NCBI GenBank assembly: GCA_014801585.1
Contig: JAAVDX010000024.1
Span: forward strand, 37,221-101,220
DNA length: 64,000 nucleotides
From: Bacteroides sp.
Lineage (GTDB): Bacteria > Bacteroidota > Bacteroidia > Bacteroidales > Muribaculaceae
Reading direction: 5' to 3'
The position numbers and the translations under genes are program-made. The notes under the pieces are model-generated. The model searched no databases. It was not told where the DNA came from and saw only the letters and a program-made list of their open reading frames with translations. Numbering within the stretch: the stretch's first letter is position 1; the number at the start of each line of letters is the position of its first letter. Of this stretch, positions 28,757 to 39,264 are shown one piece after another.

Positions 28757-30049
28757 ATGAGACGGTTATTCTTTATATTACCCCTTCTGATCGCGTTCCT
28801 TTGTCCGCAGAATATTTTTGCGGCTGAAGGGGAGAGCGGCGAGCAGAATGAGAGCATGGATGTGAAGGAGGTTATCTTTCATCACCTTGGCGACGGCTAT
28901 GGTTGGGAGGTTCCTTTCAGCCATGTCTATCGTATTCCGCTTCCCGTCATTGTGCGTGCCGAGGATGGCAAATGGTTTTGCTTCTCTTCCGCCAAACTGA
29001 CTGAGGTCACTGTGACCGAAGATATGGCAACCGGCAAAAAGAAGGAAGAACTGACTCCGGTTATCCATGAAGTGGAGAAGGATGGCAAAACCTATCGTTT
29101 CTATCTCGCACATGTCTCCGAGCATAAAAACAAGGTTGTTGAGCTTTTCCCTCTCAACGCTGAAGAGCAGGCAAAGACTAAAGCTGAAGCTGAGGATATC
29201 TTCGCTAAAAATGGTGGCGATGAACATCATACTGTTGTCCCCGGCTTTTGTCTCGTCGGCCATGACTACTATAAGGAGTATAAACCCTTTGATATTTCCA
29301 TCACGAAGAATGTCTTGGCTCTATTTATTGCAGCTATTCTCGTGACATGTATGGTGATGAGTGTCGCTCGCTATTATGCTCGTAAGGGTATGAAAGCTCC
29401 CCGTAAAGGAATGGGCTTCATGGAGATGCTTATTGACTTTATATATACCGGTGTCATTAAGAGTTCTCTTGGTTCGAAGGCAAATAAGTTTGCACCCTAT
29501 CTCCTTACGTGCTTCTTCTTTATCCTGACAATGAACCTTCTCGGACTGATCGTGATTTTCCCCGGAGGTGCCAACCTCACCGGCAACATCGCAATCACTC
29601 TCGTGCTGGCTGTGCTGACATTCATAATCACGAATGTGCTTGGCACTAAACATTACTGGAAGGAAATCTTCTGGCCGGATGTGCCTCTGTTCTTGAAATT
29701 CCCTCTCCCCATCATGCAGATGATCGAGGTTTTCGGTATTTTTACCAAACCTGCAGCTCTCTGTGTGCGTCTTTTCGCCAATATGATGGGTGGCCATATG
29801 ATTGTAATTACTCTGACTCTTCTTATCTTCATCTTTGCTGCCTTTGGAGCTGCCGCTCTCGGCGCATCTACTGTAGTCAGTGTGCTCTTTACAATTTTCA
29901 TGCTTCTTCTCGATGTGTTAGTCAGCTTCATTCAGGCTTATGTATTCACCCTCCTTTCAGCCCTGTTCATCTCGGCTGCCCAGGAAGACGGACACCATGA
30001 GCCGAAAGATAAAGATGGTAAGGAGGTGACTCCCGCTGTTGAAGCATAA
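28757..30049 (+). CDS. atpB: ATP synthase F0 subunit a with exported N-terminal extension
   Basis: Proton-channel subunit. The 430 residues start with a signal-like segment (1-22) and a ~150-residue hydrophilic domain (VKEVIFHHLGDGYGWEVPFS and on), typical of Bacteroidota AtpB and likely periplasmic. The membrane part starts at about 185. The essential Arg lies in ALCVRLFANMMGGH and the last helix has SFIQAYVFTLLSALFIS. The tail is Asp/Glu/Lys-rich. No separate atpI-like gene lies between atpC and atpB. Confidence 0.95.
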   Translation: MRRLFFILPLLIAFLCPQNIFAAEGESGEQNESMDVKEVIFHHLGDGYGWEVPFSHVYRIPLPVIVRAEDGKWFCFSSAKLTEVTVTEDMATGKKKEELTPVIHEVEKDGKTYRFYLAHVSEHKNKVVELFPLNAEEQAKTKAEAEDIFAKNGGDEHHTVVPGFCLVGHDYYKEYKPFDISITKNVLALFIAAILVTCMVMSVARYYARKGMKAPRKGMGFMEMLIDFIYTGVIKSSLGSKANKFAPYLLTCFFFILTMNLLGLIVIFPGGANLTGNIAITLVLAVLTFIITNVLGTKHYWKEIFWPDVPLFLKFPLPIMQMIEVFGIFTKPAALCVRLFANMMGGHMIVITLTLLIFIFAAFGAAALGASTVVSVLFTIFMLLLDVLVSFIQAYVFTLLSALFISAAQEDGHHEPKDKDGKEVTPAVEA

Positions 30050-30114
30050 AATTGATGCTTAACAATTCTTCTCTTTTTCTTCTCTTCTCGCTTAAAATTG
30101 CAATAAACAAATAA

Positions 30115-30393
<279 letters not shown>

Positions 30394-30427
30394 TCGCATT
30401 TTTCCATCAAGACCTCAATAGCAGAAT

Positions 30428-30922
30428 ATGGAATTATTCACGCCGGATTTTGGCTTAGTATTCTGGATGTTTATCGCGTTCCTTGTCCTCTTCGTCGTTT
30501 TGACGATCTGGGGCTGGCCGGTAATCCTCAAGAATATGGACGAAAGAGCCGATACCATCGACAAGGGAGTCGAATATGCGCAGCAGGCCAAGAATCAGCT
30601 TGACCATGCGCGTGAGGAGGCTCAGAAGTATATGGAGGAGGCTCAGGCGAAGCAGGCTGAAATGTTGCGTGACGCGGCTAAAATGAAAAACCAGATCATC
30701 GAGGAAGCCAAGCAACAGGCTGGCGTTGAAGCTCAGAAGGTCATGGACGCCGCGAAAGTGTCAATCGAACAGTCACGCAAAGAGGCCGAACTTCAGTTCA
30801 GAAACGAAGTAAGCAAATTTTCGATCGAAATTGCTGAAAAGATGCTGCGCGGGCAGATGAAAGAGGATGCTGCGCAAGTAAAACTTGTAGATAAACTTTT
30901 AGACGAAATTGAGAATAATTAA
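30428..30922 (+). CDS. atpF: ATP synthase F0 subunit b
   Basis: Peripheral-stalk subunit: one N-terminal membrane helix (about 8-28, FGLVFWMFIAFLVLFVVLTI) and a long charged helix rich in Ala/Glu/Lys/Gln that dimerises as a coiled coil and contacts delta. The 164-residue length is standard. It is followed by a 9-bp hairpin (30930-30958) before atpH. Confidence 0.95.
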   Translation: MELFTPDFGLVFWMFIAFLVLFVVLTIWGWPVILKNMDERADTIDKGVEYAQQAKNQLDHAREEAQKYMEEAQAKQAEMLRDAAKMKNQIIEEAKQQAGVEAQKVMDAAKVSIEQSRKEAELQFRNEVSKFSIEIAEKMLRGQMKEDAAQVKLVDKLLDEIENN

Positions 30923-30929
30923 TTAGGGT

Positions 30930-30958
30930 GGAGGCGGCTTCCGCATGTGGCCGTCTCC
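30930..30958 (+). promoter_or_regulatory. Intercistronic hairpin between atpF and atpH
   Basis: The arms 30930-30938 and 30950-30958 pair over 9 bp with one G-U, and there is an 11-nt loop. No U-run follows, so it is more likely an RNA-processing or translation-tuning element than a terminator. Confidence 0.5.
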
Positions 30959-31004
30959 CCTGATTGATAATTCTCTCAGAATAACCGACATCAAACATAT
31001 TCAG

Positions 31005-31547
31005 ATGGACAACGGACTCATTCCCCGTCGATATGCAAAGGCTCTATATAAATTTGCAGCCGAGCATGATAAGACCTCAGTCGTTTACGACGAAATGAAG
31101 GAGGTGGTGAAGGCTTTCGAGTCGAACCCTGAACTTCAGAAGACGCTTGCGAACCCTTTCGTCAGCGCAGAAGATAAATCCGCGCTTCTCAAGGCGGCTG
31201 CCGGCGACAAGGCGGAGAATGATTATCTGGGCTTCGTCAAACTTCTTCTGGAGATGAAGCGTGAAGAGTTTGCGCGTCTTATTGCGCTTGACTTTATCGA
31301 TCTTTATCGCGAGGAGAATAAGATATCGCAAGTTAAGATCACGACGGCTGCTCCTCTGCCCGATGCGGAGATGGATAAACTTCGCGCCATGGTGGCGAAG
31401 GCTTTCCCCGGTCGCACTCTTGAATTCTCCAATAGTGTCAACTCAGATCTGATTGGAGGATTTGTGATCGATGTCGACGATGCCCGTATGGACGCGTCGA
31501 TCAGCAATGAAATCGAACAATTACGCTTAAATCTAATAACGAAATAA
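31005..31547 (+). CDS. atpH: ATP synthase F1 subunit delta
   Basis: Links the F1 head to the peripheral stalk. From the ATG at 31005 the protein is 180 residues, beginning MDNGLIPRRYAKALYKFA, the standard family start (RYAxALY). The longer frame from 30945 adds 20 residues that do not fit the family and overlap the upstream hairpin region. The C-terminal signature SNSVNSDLIGGFVIDVDD is present. It ends 3 bp before atpA. Confidence 0.94.
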   Translation: MDNGLIPRRYAKALYKFAAEHDKTSVVYDEMKEVVKAFESNPELQKTLANPFVSAEDKSALLKAAAGDKAENDYLGFVKLLLEMKREEFARLIALDFIDLYREENKISQVKITTAAPLPDAEMDKLRAMVAKAFPGRTLEFSNSVNSDLIGGFVIDVDDARMDASISNEIEQLRLNLITK

Positions 31548-31550
31548 GAG

Positions 31551-33128
31551 ATGCTTAACCCAAGCGAAATTTCTGATATATTAAAGCAGCAACTCGACAA
31601 TATCAACTCGAAAGTGAAATTCGAGGAGGTCGGCACTGTGCTCAACGTCGGCGACGGCGTTGCCCACGTTTATGGCCTTGACAATGTGAAGTCGAATGAG
31701 CTCGTAGAGTTTGAAAACGGAGCCACAGGCGTTGCGCTCAACCTTGAGGAGAGCAATGTCGGCGTCGTGCTCCTTGACAAAGTAAATTCCGTGACCGAGA
31801 ATATGTCGGTGCGTCGCACGGGTGAAATTGCATCTATCCCCGTTGGGGAAGGTTTGCTCGGCCGTGTTATCAACATTCTCGGCGAACCTATCGACGGCAA
31901 AGGACCCATCTCAGGCGATCGTATCCGTCTCCCGCTTGAGCGTAAAGCTCCGGGCGTTATCTTCCGTCAGCCCGTAAATCAGCCGCTCCAGACCGGTCTG
32001 AAGGCTGTCGACTCTATGATTCCTATCGGTCGCGGTCAGCGCGAACTTATCATCGGCGACCGCCAGATCGGTAAGACAGCTATCGCTATCGACACTATTA
32101 TCAATCAGCGTCAGAACTACCTTGATGGCAAACCTGTATATTGCATCTATGTCGCAATCGGTCAGAAGGCAAGTTCAGTCGCTTCTATCGTCCACACTCT
32201 TGAGAAGTATGGTGCGATGGAATATACAGTGGTAGTCGCCGCTACTGCGTCCGACTCTGCTTCGATGCGTTATTTCGCACCTTTCGCAGGCGTAGCAATC
32301 GGTGAGTTCTTCCGCGATTCAGGTCGCGATGCTCTTATCGTATATGATGACCTCTCTAAGCAGGCTGTTGCTTATCGTGAGGTGTCACTTATCCTTAAGC
32401 GTCCCTCCGGACGTGAGGCTTATCCGGGTGATATCTTCTATCTCCACTCCCGTCTGCTCGAACGCGCTGCGCGCATCGTGACCGACCAGAAGGTAGCTGA
32501 ACAGATGAACGACCTTCCTGAAGTCATGAAGCCTCTCGTAAAGGGTGGCGGTTCTCTTACTGCGCTCCCCATTATCGAGACTCAGGCCGGTGACGTTTCA
32601 GCTTATATTCCGACCAACGTAATTTCGATTACCGATGGTCAGATCTTCCTTGAAACAGCACTCTTCAATCAGGGTATCCGTCCCGCTATCAACGTTGGTA
32701 TCTCCGTATCGCGTGTAGGCGGTAACGCTCAGATTAAGCCGATGAAGAAAGTTGCAGGTACGCTGAAGATTGCTCAGGCTCAGTTCCGCGAGCTCGAATC
32801 ATTCACTAAATTTGGTGGTGATATTGACCCCGTGACTGCAAAGGTGATTGATACCGGCCGAAAGAACCAGCAGCTTCTCATCCAGCCTCAGTATGAACCG
32901 TGGCCTGTAGAAAATCAGGTTGCCGTCATTTACTGTGGTGTAAACGGTCTGCTTGAGAATGTACCCGTTGACAAAGTTGCTGATTTCGAGCAGCAGTTCC
33001 TTCAGCTCGTCAAGGCTAAATATCAGAAAGAGGTGCTCGATACAATCAAGTCGGGTCAGCTTACTGATGATGTAGAGGCCAAGATCCGCGAATGTGCAGC
33101 TGAAGTCGCATCACAATACAAGAAATAA
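31551..33128 (+). CDS. atpA: ATP synthase F1 subunit alpha
   Basis: Regulatory nucleotide-binding subunit of the F1 head. The 525-residue protein has the Walker A loop GDRQIGKT at 169-176, the sequence [15 protein letters not shown] and the family signature [14 protein letters not shown]. It starts 3 bp after atpH, so translation is probably coupled. A 21-bp hairpin (33135-33177) separates it from atpG. Confidence 0.97.
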   Translation: MLNPSEISDILKQQLDNINSKVKFEEVGTVLNVGDGVAHVYGLDNVKSNELVEFENGATGVALNLEESNVGVVLLDKVNSVTENMSVRRTGEIASIPVGEGLLGRVINILGEPIDGKGPISGDRIRLPLERKAPGVIFRQPVNQPLQTGLKAVDSMIPIGRGQRELIIGDRQIGKTAIAIDTIINQRQNYLDGKPVYCIYVAIGQKASSVASIVHTLEKYGAMEYTVVVAATASDSASMRYFAPFAGVAIGEFFRDSGRDALIVYDDLSKQAVAYREVSLILKRPSGREAYPGDIFYLHSRLLERAARIVTDQKVAEQMNDLPEVMKPLVKGGGSLTALPIIETQAGDVSAYIPTNVISITDGQIFLETALFNQGIRPAINVGISVSRVGGNAQIKPMKKVAGTLKIAQAQFRELESFTKFGGDIDPVTAKVIDTGRKNQQLLIQPQYEPWPVENQVAVIYCGVNGLLENVPVDKVADFEQQFLQLVKAKYQKEVLDTIKSGQLTDDVEAKIRECAAEVASQYKK

Positions 33129-33134
33129 ATTGAA

Positions 33135-33177
33135 TTTTTCTTCACGATGCTCCGCAGCGGAGCGTCGTGAAGAAAAA
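33135..33177 (+). promoter_or_regulatory. Long intercistronic hairpin between atpA and atpG
   Basis: The arms 33135-33155 and 33157-33177 pair over 21 positions with one G-U and a minimal loop. The hairpin ends in an A-run in the transcript direction rather than a T-run, so it should not terminate plus-strand transcription well. It could protect the 3' end of a processed upstream mRNA or lower atpG expression relative to atpA. Confidence 0.7.
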
Positions 33178-33202
33178 CTTACCTTATACCCTAACTGACG
33201 AA

Positions 33203-34096
33203 ATGGCAACCCTCAGGGAATTAAAAACGAGAATCGGATCAGTAGCATCGAGTGAGAAAATCACGGGTGCTATGAAGATGATTTCCTCGGCTAAAGTCCA
33301 TAAATTCGAGCGTTCGCTTCGCGAACTTCTCCCTTTTAAAAATCAGATTCAGACGATAATGGGTCATATCCTCTCTGCCGGAGTGGAATTCCATTCTCCT
33401 CTGATTGTGGATAGGGGAGAGGTGAAGAAGATCGGTGTGGTGGTCTATGGTTCCGACGATGGACTTTGTGGCGCCTACAACCTTAATATTTTCAAGCAAC
33501 TCCTTGTCGAGATTAATTCTTTGAAGGAGAAGCATGGGAATGACGTGTCTATAACTCTTTATCCGGTAGGAAAGAAGATTCTGAAAGCATGTCTTAAGAT
33601 TGAGCAGCCGGGAAAGATTGATGTTAAGACCATTGCGAGCGTCGACTCCAAGATGGATGGGAAAGTCGTAGACACCTTCACTGAAAATCTGCGCGAGGCT
33701 TTCTCAGTCGGAGATCTTGATCTCGTTGAAGTCGTCTATATGCGTTATATCTCGATTGCGCGTCAGCGTCTGACTGTAGATCAACTTTTCCCGGTGCGTG
33801 CCGACTTGCTTCTTGCGGGTGATTCTACGACTGATGAGAATCAGCTATATATCTTCGAGCCGGATGCCAATGATATCTTTAATGCTGTATTGCCGATGTT
33901 CGTCATCAGCACTATGCAGGAGATAACTATCGAGAACCGTGCTTCCGAGCAGGCTGCACGTGTGATGGCTATGCAGAGCGCTAATGACAACGCACATAAG
34001 CTGCAGGAACAGCTTCAACTTGAATATAACAAACTTCGTCAGCAATCGATCACGACCGAACTGCTCGATATACTGGGCGGTCAGGTTGAAAGATAA
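33203..34096 (+). CDS. atpG: ATP synthase F1 subunit gamma
   Basis: Rotating central shaft. From the ATG at 33203 it is 297 residues, starting MATLRELKTRIGSVASSEKI, which matches the family start. A GTG at 33167 would add 12 residues but lies inside the hairpin arm. The C-terminal signature ENRASEQAARVMAMQSANDN is intact. The stop is only 7 bp before the nuoI start, which ties the two gene sets into one transcript. Confidence 0.95.
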   Translation: MATLRELKTRIGSVASSEKITGAMKMISSAKVHKFERSLRELLPFKNQIQTIMGHILSAGVEFHSPLIVDRGEVKKIGVVVYGSDDGLCGAYNLNIFKQLLVEINSLKEKHGNDVSITLYPVGKKILKACLKIEQPGKIDVKTIASVDSKMDGKVVDTFTENLREAFSVGDLDLVEVVYMRYISIARQRLTVDQLFPVRADLLLAGDSTTDENQLYIFEPDANDIFNAVLPMFVISTMQEITIENRASEQAARVMAMQSANDNAHKLQEQLQLEYNKLRQQSITTELLDILGGQVER

Positions 34097-34103
34097 TTAG
34101 ATT

Positions 34104-34826
34104 ATGAGTAGTGTAAAAGAATATTTCCAGGGCTTTGGAAAGGGACTCAAAAGTCTCGTCTCCGGCATGGCAGTGACCGGTAAGGAGCTTGTAACTCCTA
34201 AGATCACTGAGCAGTATCCCGAAAATCGTGATACTCTTAAGATTGCCGATCGATTCCGAGCCGAACTTACATTGAAGTATGATGCCGAAGGTCGCCATAA
34301 GTGCATTGCCTGCGGTATCTGCCAGATGAATTGCCCCAATGGTACGATCCAACTTACTACGAAGATGGTGGATCTCCCTGACGGCAAGAAGAAGCGTAAA
34401 CTTGACAAGTACATGTATGATCTCGGTTCATGCACGTTCTGCATGCTCTGTGTGACTACTTGTCCGCAGGATGCGCTTGAGTTTACAAATGATTTCGAGC
34501 AGGCGGTATTCACTCGAGACAAACTCGTGAAACAGCTCAACTATCGTCCGGAAGTGCCCGATGCACCCGGAGCTCCCGCTCCCAAGCCGGCGATGGATCC
34601 GGAGAAACTCGCCAAGATTAAGGCTGAGGCTCTTGCCAAGGCTGCGAAAATCAAGGCTGAGAAGGAAGCTGCTGCCAAGGCGGGCGCCGGAAATGCTTCC
34701 GCTGCTCCCGCTACGGCTGATGTAGCTCCCGCAGCTCCGTCTTCCGCAGCACCGGCTACTGAAAAACCGGCTGACGTGAAGCCTGCAGATGAAAAGCCTG
34801 CAGCTCCTGAGAGTGATAACAAGTAA
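34104..34826 (+). CDS. nuoI: NADH-quinone oxidoreductase subunit I with Ala/Pro/Lys-rich tail
   Basis: Ferredoxin-like subunit of complex I carrying clusters N6a and N6b. The two 4Fe-4S motifs are CIACGICQMNC (about 71-81) and CTFCMLCVTTC (about 112-122). Residues after about 150 form a ~90-residue low-complexity tail of Ala, Pro, Lys and Glu, absent from E. coli NuoI (180 residues). The tail resembles a flexible hinge and may contact the missing-NuoEFG side or a substitute electron donor; that is inference. It begins 7 bp after atpG and is the first of the second nuo block. Confidence 0.93.
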   Translation: MSSVKEYFQGFGKGLKSLVSGMAVTGKELVTPKITEQYPENRDTLKIADRFRAELTLKYDAEGRHKCIACGICQMNCPNGTIQLTTKMVDLPDGKKKRKLDKYMYDLGSCTFCMLCVTTCPQDALEFTNDFEQAVFTRDKLVKQLNYRPEVPDAPGAPAPKPAMDPEKLAKIKAEALAKAAKIKAEKEAAAKAGAGNASAAPATADVAPAAPSSAAPATEKPADVKPADEKPAAPESDNK

Positions 34827-34844
34827 ACTGAATTATATAACATC

Positions 34845-35378
34845 ATGGTAGGAAACATAATCCTCTACTTCGTGGTGGCGCTTGCGATGGTGATTTTCTC
34901 CGTCATGGCAGTGACAAGTAAAAAGATTCTTCGCTCTGCGACGTATCTTTTGTTTGTGCTTATAGGCGCAGCCATTTTCTATTTCCAACTGGGCTATGAG
35001 TTTCTGGGAGCTATCCAGATCGCGGTCTATGCGGGTGGTATAATGGTGTTGTTCGTGTTTGCGATTCTTCTGACTCACAAACCCAACGCTAATGCGGAGC
35101 CCGTGACTTCCTATCGCCGTGTAGCCGGAGTCATTGCCTCGGTGGTAGGCTGCGGTCTGCTTCTCTGGGCGATGTTCACTATGCCTATGCTGTCTACAGC
35201 TGATGGCGTGCGATCTCTTTCTCAGGCACTCGCCGATGGCCCGGATATCTCAATGAAGATGATCGGTCAGGCTTTCACCGGCACCGATAAGTATCAGTAT
35301 CTTCTCCCCTTCGAGGCAGTCAGCGTACTTTTGCTTGCCTGCATCATCGGTGGAGTAACTGTAGCCCGCAAACGTTAA
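34845..35378 (+). CDS. nuoJ: NADH-quinone oxidoreductase subunit J
   Basis: Membrane subunit of complex I. The 177-residue protein has about five helices, including the conserved third helix region FLGAIQIAVYAGGIMVLFVF with the pi-bulge tyrosine. An 18-bp gap from nuoI and 32 bp to nuoK place it in the operon. Confidence 0.94.
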   Translation: MVGNIILYFVVALAMVIFSVMAVTSKKILRSATYLLFVLIGAAIFYFQLGYEFLGAIQIAVYAGGIMVLFVFAILLTHKPNANAEPVTSYRRVAGVIASVVGCGLLLWAMFTMPMLSTADGVRSLSQALADGPDISMKMIGQAFTGTDKYQYLLPFEAVSVLLLACIIGGVTVARKR

Positions 35379-35410
35379 CCCGATAACCCCACAGATAAAT
35401 CATTACTGAA

Positions 35411-35722
35411 ATGGATCTCGATATTCTTTGGTATCTTGTGCCGAGCGTCATTATGTTCTGCTGCGGCGTCTATGGGTTTGTCACCCGAAAGAATATGATC
35501 GCCATGCTCATCTCTCTTGAGCTGATGCTTAACTCGGCTGATCTGAACTTTGCTATTTTCAACCGCTTCCTTTTCCCCGGTCAGATGGAAGGTATGGTCT
35601 TCACTCTCTTTGCAATCGCTATCGCGGCTGCCGAGACTGCTGTGGCTATCGCCATTATCATCAACATTTATCGTGCGATCGGAAGCACTGACATTGTAGA
35701 AACTAATAAACTGAAACATTAA
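35411..35722 (+). CDS. nuoK: NADH-quinone oxidoreductase subunit K
   Basis: A 103-residue three-helix antiporter-like subunit. The conserved intramembrane glutamates are visible in SLELMLNSADLNF and AIAAAETAVAIAI. It ends 1 bp before nuoL. Confidence 0.95.
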   Translation: MDLDILWYLVPSVIMFCCGVYGFVTRKNMIAMLISLELMLNSADLNFAIFNRFLFPGQMEGMVFTLFAIAIAAAETAVAIAIIINIYRAIGSTDIVETNKLKH

Positions 35723-35723
35723 T

Positions 35724-37670
35724 ATGGGCATCACACTTCCTATCCTGATTCTGGCCCTTCCCTTCTTCATGTTTCTGCTGCTCGGCATCGGAGGCGTGAA
35801 GATGAGCCGTAAGGTAGCCGGAATATTAGGCATTCTCGGCATGGGTACGACCATGACGCTTGCCTATATTGTGGCCTTCACTTATTTCTTCAGCGGCGAT
35901 GCTGCGTTTATTGTCGATGGTGTTCGCCAGCAGTACCAGGTGTTTGATGTGACCTGGCTTGCATTCACTGAAAAACTCGTGGTCAATATCGGCTTCCTTC
36001 TTGATCCGATATGTGCGATGATGCTCGTCGTCATCACCACGATCTCTTTCATGGTGCATCTCTATTCCTGGGGCTACATGGAAGGCGAAAGAGGATTCCA
36101 GCGCTATTATGCTTTCCTCTCGCTCTTCTCGTTCTCCATGCTCGGGCTTGTTGTTGCGACCAATATTTTCCAGATGTATATCTTCTGGGAGCTCGTGGGC
36201 GTATCTTCATTCCTTCTCATCGGCTTCTTCTATCGTCTACCCTCTGCCGTATCGGCTTCCAAGAAAGCGTTCATTGTAACTCGTTTTGCCGATCTTGGTT
36301 TCCTTCTCGGTATCCTGACGCTGACTTATTTCACCGATACTTTCAACTTCGTCGACATGACATCCAACCCGATGAAGGTGCTTGCCGAGACAGGCGGTAC
36401 TACTTTCATGGGTGCAAGCGTTCTGACTTGGGCGATGGTATTGATCTTCACCGGTGGCATGGGTAAATCTGCAATGCTTCCGCTTCACATCTGGCTTCCC
36501 GACGCTATGGAAGGTCCGACTCCCGTATCGGCTCTTATCCATGCTGCTACGATGGTTGTAGCCGGTGTGTATCTCGTGGCGCGCATGTTCCCCGTATATT
36601 GCGTAGTTGAGGCATCTCTGACATTTGTCACGGTAGTCGGTGCAATCACCGCATTCTACGCTGCGGTTGTTGCATGCACTCAGATTGATATCAAGCGTGT
36701 CCTTGCATTCTCTACTATCTCTCAGATTGCATTTATGATGGTATCGCTGGGTGTGGCACGCGACGGCATGCCTATCCATGGCGAGCATTATACAGGCCTT
36801 GGTTATATGGCCGGTATGTTCCATCTTTTCACACACGCTATGTTCAAGGCACTTCTCTTCCTTGGCGCCGGCGCGTTGATTCATGCCGTTCACTCCAACG
36901 ATTACACTAAGATGGGTGGTCTTCGCAAATATATGCCGATCACTCACTGGACCTTCCTTATCGGATGTCTTGCAATTGCCGGTATTCCTCCGTTCTCCGG
37001 ATTCTTCTCTAAGGATGAGATGCTGGCAGCGATGTACAACAACAACTGGATCTGGGGTGCATGGATGACAATGGTGGCAGGTCTGACCGCTTTCTATATG
37101 TTCCGTCTCTATTACCTCATCTTCTGGTGGGAAGAGAATCCCGAGTATCAGCATCACAAACCTCACGATGCACCCTGGCAGATGTCAGTGCCTCTGATTC
37201 TGTTGGCGGCCGTATCTTGTGTTGCCGGCTTTATTCCCTTCGGCGAACTCGTTACTTGGAACGGCGTCTCCTATCATATCCATCTTGAGGCTCCGGTTGC
37301 CTGCACTTCAATCATCGTGGCAGTAGCAGCGATCGCACTTGCTACGGTGATGTATAGAAAGAAGAACTCACTCCCCACGAAGTTCCGCAATGCGATGCCC
37401 GGTCTTTGGACTGCGGCTCACCATCGCTTCTACTGGGATGAGATCTATCTCTTCATCACCCATAAGATTATCTTCGGTCTTATCTGTAAGCCCATCGCAT
37501 GGTTTGACCGCCACGTCATCGATGCTACGATGGATGGATTCGCAAAGGTCACTCAGAAAGTTTCGTTCGCAATCCGCGGCATGCAGAGCGGCAATGTTCA
37601 GGCCTATGTCCTGTGGTACTTCTTCGGAGCACTTGCTCTTGCATTCATCACATGGATCTGCCTTCTCTAA
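35724..37670 (+). CDS. nuoL: NADH-quinone oxidoreductase subunit L
   Basis: Distal antiporter-like proton-pumping subunit. The 648-residue protein has about 14 core helices with the conserved Glu in FWELVGVSSFLLIGF and Lys/His positions in PLHIWLPDAMEGPTPVSALI. The long C-terminal lateral helix runs along the membrane arm and ends in a last anchor helix (about 625-646). It follows nuoK almost without a gap. Confidence 0.96.
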   Translation: MGITLPILILALPFFMFLLLGIGGVKMSRKVAGILGILGMGTTMTLAYIVAFTYFFSGDAAFIVDGVRQQYQVFDVTWLAFTEKLVVNIGFLLDPICAMMLVVITTISFMVHLYSWGYMEGERGFQRYYAFLSLFSFSMLGLVVATNIFQMYIFWELVGVSSFLLIGFFYRLPSAVSASKKAFIVTRFADLGFLLGILTLTYFTDTFNFVDMTSNPMKVLAETGGTTFMGASVLTWAMVLIFTGGMGKSAMLPLHIWLPDAMEGPTPVSALIHAATMVVAGVYLVARMFPVYCVVEASLTFVTVVGAITAFYAAVVACTQIDIKRVLAFSTISQIAFMMVSLGVARDGMPIHGEHYTGLGYMAGMFHLFTHAMFKALLFLGAGALIHAVHSNDYTKMGGLRKYMPITHWTFLIGCLAIAGIPPFSGFFSKDEMLAAMYNNNWIWGAWMTMVAGLTAFYMFRLYYLIFWWEENPEYQHHKPHDAPWQMSVPLILLAAVSCVAGFIPFGELVTWNGVSYHIHLEAPVACTSIIVAVAAIALATVMYRKKNSLPTKFRNAMPGLWTAAHHRFYWDEIYLFITHKIIFGLICKPIAWFDRHVIDATMDGFAKVTQKVSFAIRGMQSGNVQAYVLWYFFGALALAFITWICLL

Positions 37671-37715
37671 CCGACTTCTCAACATCAATAACAACAGCAG
37701 TAACAACATACGATT

Positions 37716-39230
37716 ATGTTCGGTAATATATTAATCTGGTTTGTAATCATTCCCGTCCTCATGATGGCCGGGCTTGGTCTCTGCCGCAACAGCAGCATGG
37801 CTGCTATCCGCACGGTTATGGTAGTGGGAAGCACTATTCTGCTTGCGCTCGCCATCTGGCTTTGCGTCGATTTCTTAGAACTCCGCGCTGCCGGAAATGA
37901 TGCCGAAATGCTCTTTACGGGGAGTTGGATGTGGTATGCTCCACTTAATATCCATCTCGCTGTCGGAGTCGACGGTATTTCTGTTCTGATGCTTCTGCTT
38001 TCGGCAATCATCGTTTTCGCCGGCACATTTGCATCTTGGAAAATCAATCCCCTCCCGAAAAACTTCTTTCTCTGGTTTGCTCTTCTGAGCACAGGAGTAT
38101 TCGGCTTCTTCATCTCGATAGACATGTTCACGATGTTCATGTTCTATGAGGTGGCTCTTATCCCGATGTATCTTCTCATCGGCGTCTGGGGCACGGGCCG
38201 TAAAGAGTATTCGGCAATGAAGCTTACTCTGATGCTTATGGGCGGTTCGGCATTCCTTATGCTCGGTCTGCTCGGTATCTACTGGCACTCCGCACCCGCC
38301 GGCGGCGAACTGACATGGAATATCCTCGAGATTGCCCACAACAATGCAGTTGATCCCACTTGGCAGAATCTTCTTTTCTGCTTCACATTCGTAGGATTCG
38401 GTGTTCTCGGTGCGATGTTCCCCTTCCATACATGGAGTCCTGACGGTCATGCCTGCGCACCGACCGCCGTATCCATGCTACACGCCGGTGTGCTTATGAA
38501 GCTCGGTGGCTACGGATGCTTCCGAATCGCTATCTACCTTCTTCCTGCTGCGGCAAACGAGCTTGCGTGGATCTTCATTATCCTCACGGGTATCAGCGTG
38601 GTCTACGGAGCATTCTCCGCATGTGTTCAGACCGACCTCAAGTATATCAATGCATATTCGTCAGTCAGCCACTGTGGTATGGTGCTTTTCGCGCTCCTCA
38701 TGCTCAATCAGACCGCAATGACAGGTGCTATCCTTCAGATGCTCTCTCACGGCTTGATGACGGCACTCTTCTTCGCGCTGATCGGTATGATCTACGGACG
38801 TACGCATACTCGTGACATTCGTCAGATGGGTGGTCTGATGCAGATTATGCCTTATCTCGGCGTCTGCTACATGATTGCCGGTTTTGCATCGCTCGGACTT
38901 CCCGGTCTCTCCGGCTTCGTTGCTGAGATGACGATCTTCTTCGGTGCATGGCAGGACAACGATCTTTTCCATCGCATCTTCGTGATTGCGGCAACTTGCT
39001 CAATCGTGATTACAGCGGTATATATTCTTCGCGTTGTGGGCAAACTTCTTCTTGGCAAGGTGCAGGATCAGCATCATCTTCAGCTTACGGATGCTACATG
39101 GTTTGAGCGTCTGTCGACTGTCACTCTGATCGTCAGCATTGCCGGAATCGGGTTCTTCCCCAACTGGATCAACGAAACTATCCAGCATAGTTTCGCTCCG
39201 ATTGTCCACGCCATTCAGAATGCATTCTAA
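37716..39230 (+). CDS. nuoM: NADH-quinone oxidoreductase subunit M
   Basis: Second antiporter-like pump subunit, 504 residues, about 14 helices. The conserved Glu lies in MFMFYEVALIPMYLLIG and the central Lys/His region in FPFHTWSPDGHACAPTAVSM. It is 45 bp after nuoL. Confidence 0.96.
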   Translation: MFGNILIWFVIIPVLMMAGLGLCRNSSMAAIRTVMVVGSTILLALAIWLCVDFLELRAAGNDAEMLFTGSWMWYAPLNIHLAVGVDGISVLMLLLSAIIVFAGTFASWKINPLPKNFFLWFALLSTGVFGFFISIDMFTMFMFYEVALIPMYLLIGVWGTGRKEYSAMKLTLMLMGGSAFLMLGLLGIYWHSAPAGGELTWNILEIAHNNAVDPTWQNLLFCFTFVGFGVLGAMFPFHTWSPDGHACAPTAVSMLHAGVLMKLGGYGCFRIAIYLLPAAANELAWIFIILTGISVVYGAFSACVQTDLKYINAYSSVSHCGMVLFALLMLNQTAMTGAILQMLSHGLMTALFFALIGMIYGRTHTRDIRQMGGLMQIMPYLGVCYMIAGFASLGLPGLSGFVAEMTIFFGAWQDNDLFHRIFVIAATCSIVITAVYILRVVGKLLLGKVQDQHHLQLTDATWFERLSTVTLIVSIAGIGFFPNWINETIQHSFAPIVHAIQNAF

Positions 39231-39264
39231 TTGCCCCAATAACGAATTAACTAACGATTAACAC

